Shown piece by piece: positions 62,038 through 64,000 of a stretch of 64,000 nucleotides of DNA. Positions within the stretch are counted from its first letter, which is position 1. Each line of letters begins with the position of its first letter. Position numbers and translations under genes: made by a program. The DNA is from SIG480 sp045595365 (lineage in GTDB: Bacteria; Bacillota; Clostridia; Oscillospirales; JAAYXM01), in NCBI GenBank assembly GCA_045595365.1, contig JAZOAI010000005.1, positions 24,614 through 88,613 of the forward strand, in the 5' to 3' direction. The notes under the pieces are model-generated. The model was not told the origin of the DNA and made no database searches. It saw only the letters and a program-made list of their open reading frames with translations.

Positions 62038-63036
62038 CTATTTTTTATTCACTTTTTCAAGCTTTTCGGGAAGCGATGACGGCCGCCTCGGAGACGCACT
62101 TTTCGCGCGGCGTTTTCTCCTGCTTTTTCGCGCGGACTCCTTCTTCGCGCGCTTGTCGTAATAGCTCTCAGCACCATCGCCCGCCATGTAGACAAATTTT
62201 GAAGCCTCGTAAACCCCGTCTCTTTTTTCAGTCTTTAAGCGGATAACAAACCTCCCGTGTTCCTCGCAGGAAGCAAGAGTAATGTACCTATCATTTCCTT
62301 CGGCGACCCACTTGCGCCGATCAAGGCACACGCTCCCGCACTCAGGGCATCTTATGTCAGAAACGTCACTATCAGCGAAGATATCCCTGCGCGCTGTGTA
62401 TCCCCCGTAAACCTCACACACAAGAGGCTTGTCCTCATTAAAAATAGCTTTTTTTCTAGCTCTTTGCATAAGCTCGGAAACTCCGAGCGCAATATCAAGA
62501 TGCGATGCGACAAGCGCTGTATAATACGCATCATTGAGCGCATCGTGCATAGGAGAGCTCGGCTCTATCCCGAAATGCTCGACGGCACTTGAAAGAGATT
62601 TCTGATTCTCTCCCGAATCTGTCTGCATATTATAAATCGTCTGGAGGTCAAACCATTTATCAATCCAGTCTGAATCCTCGCCGTACATTTCAATATTGCG
62701 CCGCAGCATACGGATGTCATCCGGCCCCCATGTGAGGAAGGCAAAATCCTCCCCGCACCATAGGCGGAGCGCATCAATAGCTTTGCAAAACTCCTCGCCA
62801 CGGCTGAGGTCCTCCTGGCTGATTCCCGTTATCTGCCTTACTTTGCGGTGAATGACCTTGTAATATTTCGGTTTTACATTTATCTTAAGAGTGTCCTCAA
62901 TTTCAAAGTTTTCAGACAGCTTTACGGCGCCGACCTGAATAATCTCGCCATACAGCTTGTTCCCGACACGATCAGAAACCACATCTCTCGCCGAGCGGGC
63001 CTGATTCCACTCAAGATCCAAAATAATATACGTCAC
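62038..63036 (-). CDS. DnaQ-type 3-prime to 5-prime exonuclease with zinc ribbon and basic tail
   Basis: 332 residues. The DEDDh residues are in YIILDLEWNQ (first Asp and Glu), FLTWGPDDIRML and the HDALNDAYYT motif. A zinc ribbon (CPEC...C..H) near 230-260 and a Lys/Arg/Ser-rich tail follow, suggesting nucleic-acid binding. It may act on RNA (KapD-like) rather than in replication. The GTG start follows AAGGACGTG. Confidence 0.82.
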   Translation of the reverse strand: MTYIILDLEWNQARSARDVVSDRVGNKLYGEIIQVGAVKLSENFEIEDTLKINVKPKYYKVIHRKVRQITGISQEDLSRGEEFCKAIDALRLWCGEDFAFLTWGPDDIRMLRRNIEMYGEDSDWIDKWFDLQTIYNMQTDSGENQKSLSSAVEHFGIEPSSPMHDALNDAYYTALVASHLDIALGVSELMQRARKKAIFNEDKPLVCEVYGGYTARRDIFADSDVSDIRCPECGSVCLDRRKWVAEGNDRYITLASCEEHGRFVIRLKTEKRDGVYEASKFVYMAGDGAESYYDKRAKKESARKSRRKRRAKSASPRRPSSLPEKLEKVNKK

Positions 63037-63070
63037 TTTTATTACACGTCCTTAAATTTCTTCCAGATAC

Positions 63071-63099
63071 ATTATATATGTATTATACGCATCTTGCAA
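63071..63099 (-). promoter_or_regulatory. Exonuclease promoter
   Basis: Reverse strand: TTGCAA (63099-63094), 17 bases, TATAAT (63076-63071). Confidence 0.6.
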
Positions 63100-63117
63100 G
63101 TATGTTTTTGACAAAGA

Positions 63118-63146
63118 TTGACTTTTAAAAACCGTTATCTTATAAT
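63118..63146 (+). promoter_or_regulatory. Promoter of the YjdF-like gene
   Basis: TTGACT (63118-63123), 17 bases, TATAAT (63141-63146). A second TTGACA at 63108 is too far from the -10 box. Confidence 0.7.
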
Positions 63147-63167
63147 TAAGTAGGAGGTGTGCTTGCT

Positions 63168-63854
63168 TTGAAAAGAAAAATCAACTGGAAAAGAATTATC
63201 GGCATTTTCGTTTTTCTGACGCTCATTCTTTCCATATTCTATTCCGTCACACGAATAATCACAACTCCCTCATCGGGGAGCGGCGCCGAAAATGAACATC
63301 TCAGAAGCGACTACGTTCTTATGCTTATTCAGTGCATTCTGGGTCTCCTTGTTATCGGGCTTCCGTCATTTCTTGAGAAAAAATGGTCATTTGACCTCCC
63401 TAACTATATGAGCATTTTTTATTTTCTCTTTCTCTATTGTGCAATATATCTCGGCGAGGTCAGAAACTTCTACTATCTTATTCCCCATTGGGACACCATT
63501 CTCCACGCATTTTCCGGTGCAATGCTCGGTGCTTTCGGATTTACTCTTATTACAATCCTCAACAACTCCGAGCGGGTAAAAGTTGCTCTCAGCCCGTTGT
63601 TTGTGTGTTTGTTCGCATTTTGCTTCGCGCTTGCCGTTGGTGCCGCATGGGAAATTTACGAGTTCTCAGGCGACTTCCTTTTTGGACTTAATATGCAAAA
63701 ATTCCGCACCGCTGACGGAACTCTGCTTATCGGCAGAGCCGCTCTTTCAGACACGATGAAGGACCTCATAATAGACGCCCTCGGTGCGCTTGTTGTCGTG
63801 ATAATCGGATATTTCTCAATGCTTGGGAAACGCCGGAGGTCAAAAAAGGAATAA
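63168..63854 (+). CDS. YjdF/DUF2238-like membrane protein
   Basis: About 228 residues and six hydrophobic segments. The family motif is FYYLIPHWDTILHAFSGAML, with AVGAAWEIYEFSGDFLFG and DTMKDLIIDALGALV further on. Function unknown. TTG 63168 is ten bases after GGAGG; GTG 63159 is too near. It ends four bases before copy 2 of the palindromic element, whose hairpin may act as its terminator. Confidence 0.8.
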   Translation: MKRKINWKRIIGIFVFLTLILSIFYSVTRIITTPSSGSGAENEHLRSDYVLMLIQCILGLLVIGLPSFLEKKWSFDLPNYMSIFYFLFLYCAIYLGEVRNFYYLIPHWDTILHAFSGAMLGAFGFTLITILNNSERVKVALSPLFVCLFAFCFALAVGAAWEIYEFSGDFLFGLNMQKFRTADGTLLIGRAALSDTMKDLIIDALGALVVVIIGYFSMLGKRRRSKKE

Positions 63855-63857
63855 ATT

Positions 63858-64000
63858 GAAGGGTTTGTAGCAAAAAGCATTTTGCTACAAACCCTTTGGG
63901 GCTTTAGAAAAATAGTGCAGAATAAACAAATCGAACCCGAAGTAGTACATAAGTACGTCGAGAGGTTCGATTTGTTTTATAGCATAAAGTGTAATTAAAT
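63858..64000. repeat. Palindromic element, copy 2 (inverted), cut by the window edge
   Basis: Inverse of 58628-58770: the same GGGTTTGTAGCAAAA hairpin, GGGGCTTTAG stretch and CAAATCGAACC stem, two mismatches. Since copy 1 continues further, this copy probably extends beyond the window. Confidence 0.85.

Noticed and set aside
1..64000. tRNA or rRNA genes
   Set aside because: I scanned the intergenic gaps by eye and saw no cloverleaf with a GGTTCRA arm and no rRNA sequence; a covariance search could still find a divergent one.

Overview
The window comes from a Gram-positive, spore-former-like member of the Bacillota, most probably class Clostridia and close to the Oscillospiraceae/Ruminococcaceae gut group. 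This is inferred from gene content: a two-subunit GlgC/GlgD ADP-glucose pyrophosphorylase, the order ecfA1-ecfA2-ecfT-truA, DUF4830 and DUF5711 proteins, TepA, RqcH, TrmK-Nif3, a DUF2508 protein, strong AGGAGG ribosome sites and TTGACA-N17-TATAAT promoters. The species cannot be named. I saw no rRNA, tRNA or CRISPR array.

Layout. 1-7.2 kb (mostly + strand): a DUF2508 fragment, a small membrane exporter, a 56-residue membrane peptide coupled to recD2, comFC, mreB, pgi, and a small P-loop ATPase behind a structured leader. 7.2-17.5 kb (- strand): one long run from a 23S-rRNA-type methyltransferase through the ECF transporter core, truA, a DUF5711 protein, CvpA, pgsA and a ClpE-type ATPase to an ArsC-like protein and a HAD phosphatase. 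17.6-19.4 kb (+): DUF4830, PqqD-like, S26-like peptidase and YgjV genes. 19.6-28.9 kb (+): an arginine operon argC-J-B-D-F ending in one reading frame that joins carB to dapF. 29-31 kb: metK (-) and a manganese catalase (+).

31.0-37.1 kb is an AT-rich, repeat-dense island. It holds a zinc-ribbon protein, a degenerate tyrosine-recombinase-like protein overlapping an HNH nuclease, a Bro-N protein, an orphan DUF3791 protein, two single-gene cassettes (a P-loop kinase and a DUF559 nuclease) each framed by inverted palindromic repeats, a complete IS30-family element and several orphan repeat copies.

37.1-51.3 kb (-): a glycogen operon glgB-glgC-glgD-glgA-glgP followed by a GH13 amylase, nagA, a long AlaX protein and an ABC exporter; malQ is divergent from it. 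Together these genes make, store and break down alpha-glucan. 53-58.1 kb: an unknown protein, then rqcH, Nif3, trmK, DUF1858 and tepA (-). 58.2-64 kb: decayed gene ends and a palindromic element, then uxaC, radC, an E2-like acyltransferase without the catalytic His, a DnaQ-type exonuclease and a YjdF-like membrane protein, closed by an inverted second copy of the palindromic element that runs off the window.

The observations most worth following are the CarB-DapF fusion (with Ala at one of the two catalytic Cys positions), the repeat-framed gene cassettes, the recombinase-like/HNH pair, an intrinsic terminator inside a coding region beside rqcH, and the hairpin-rich leader of the small ATPase.
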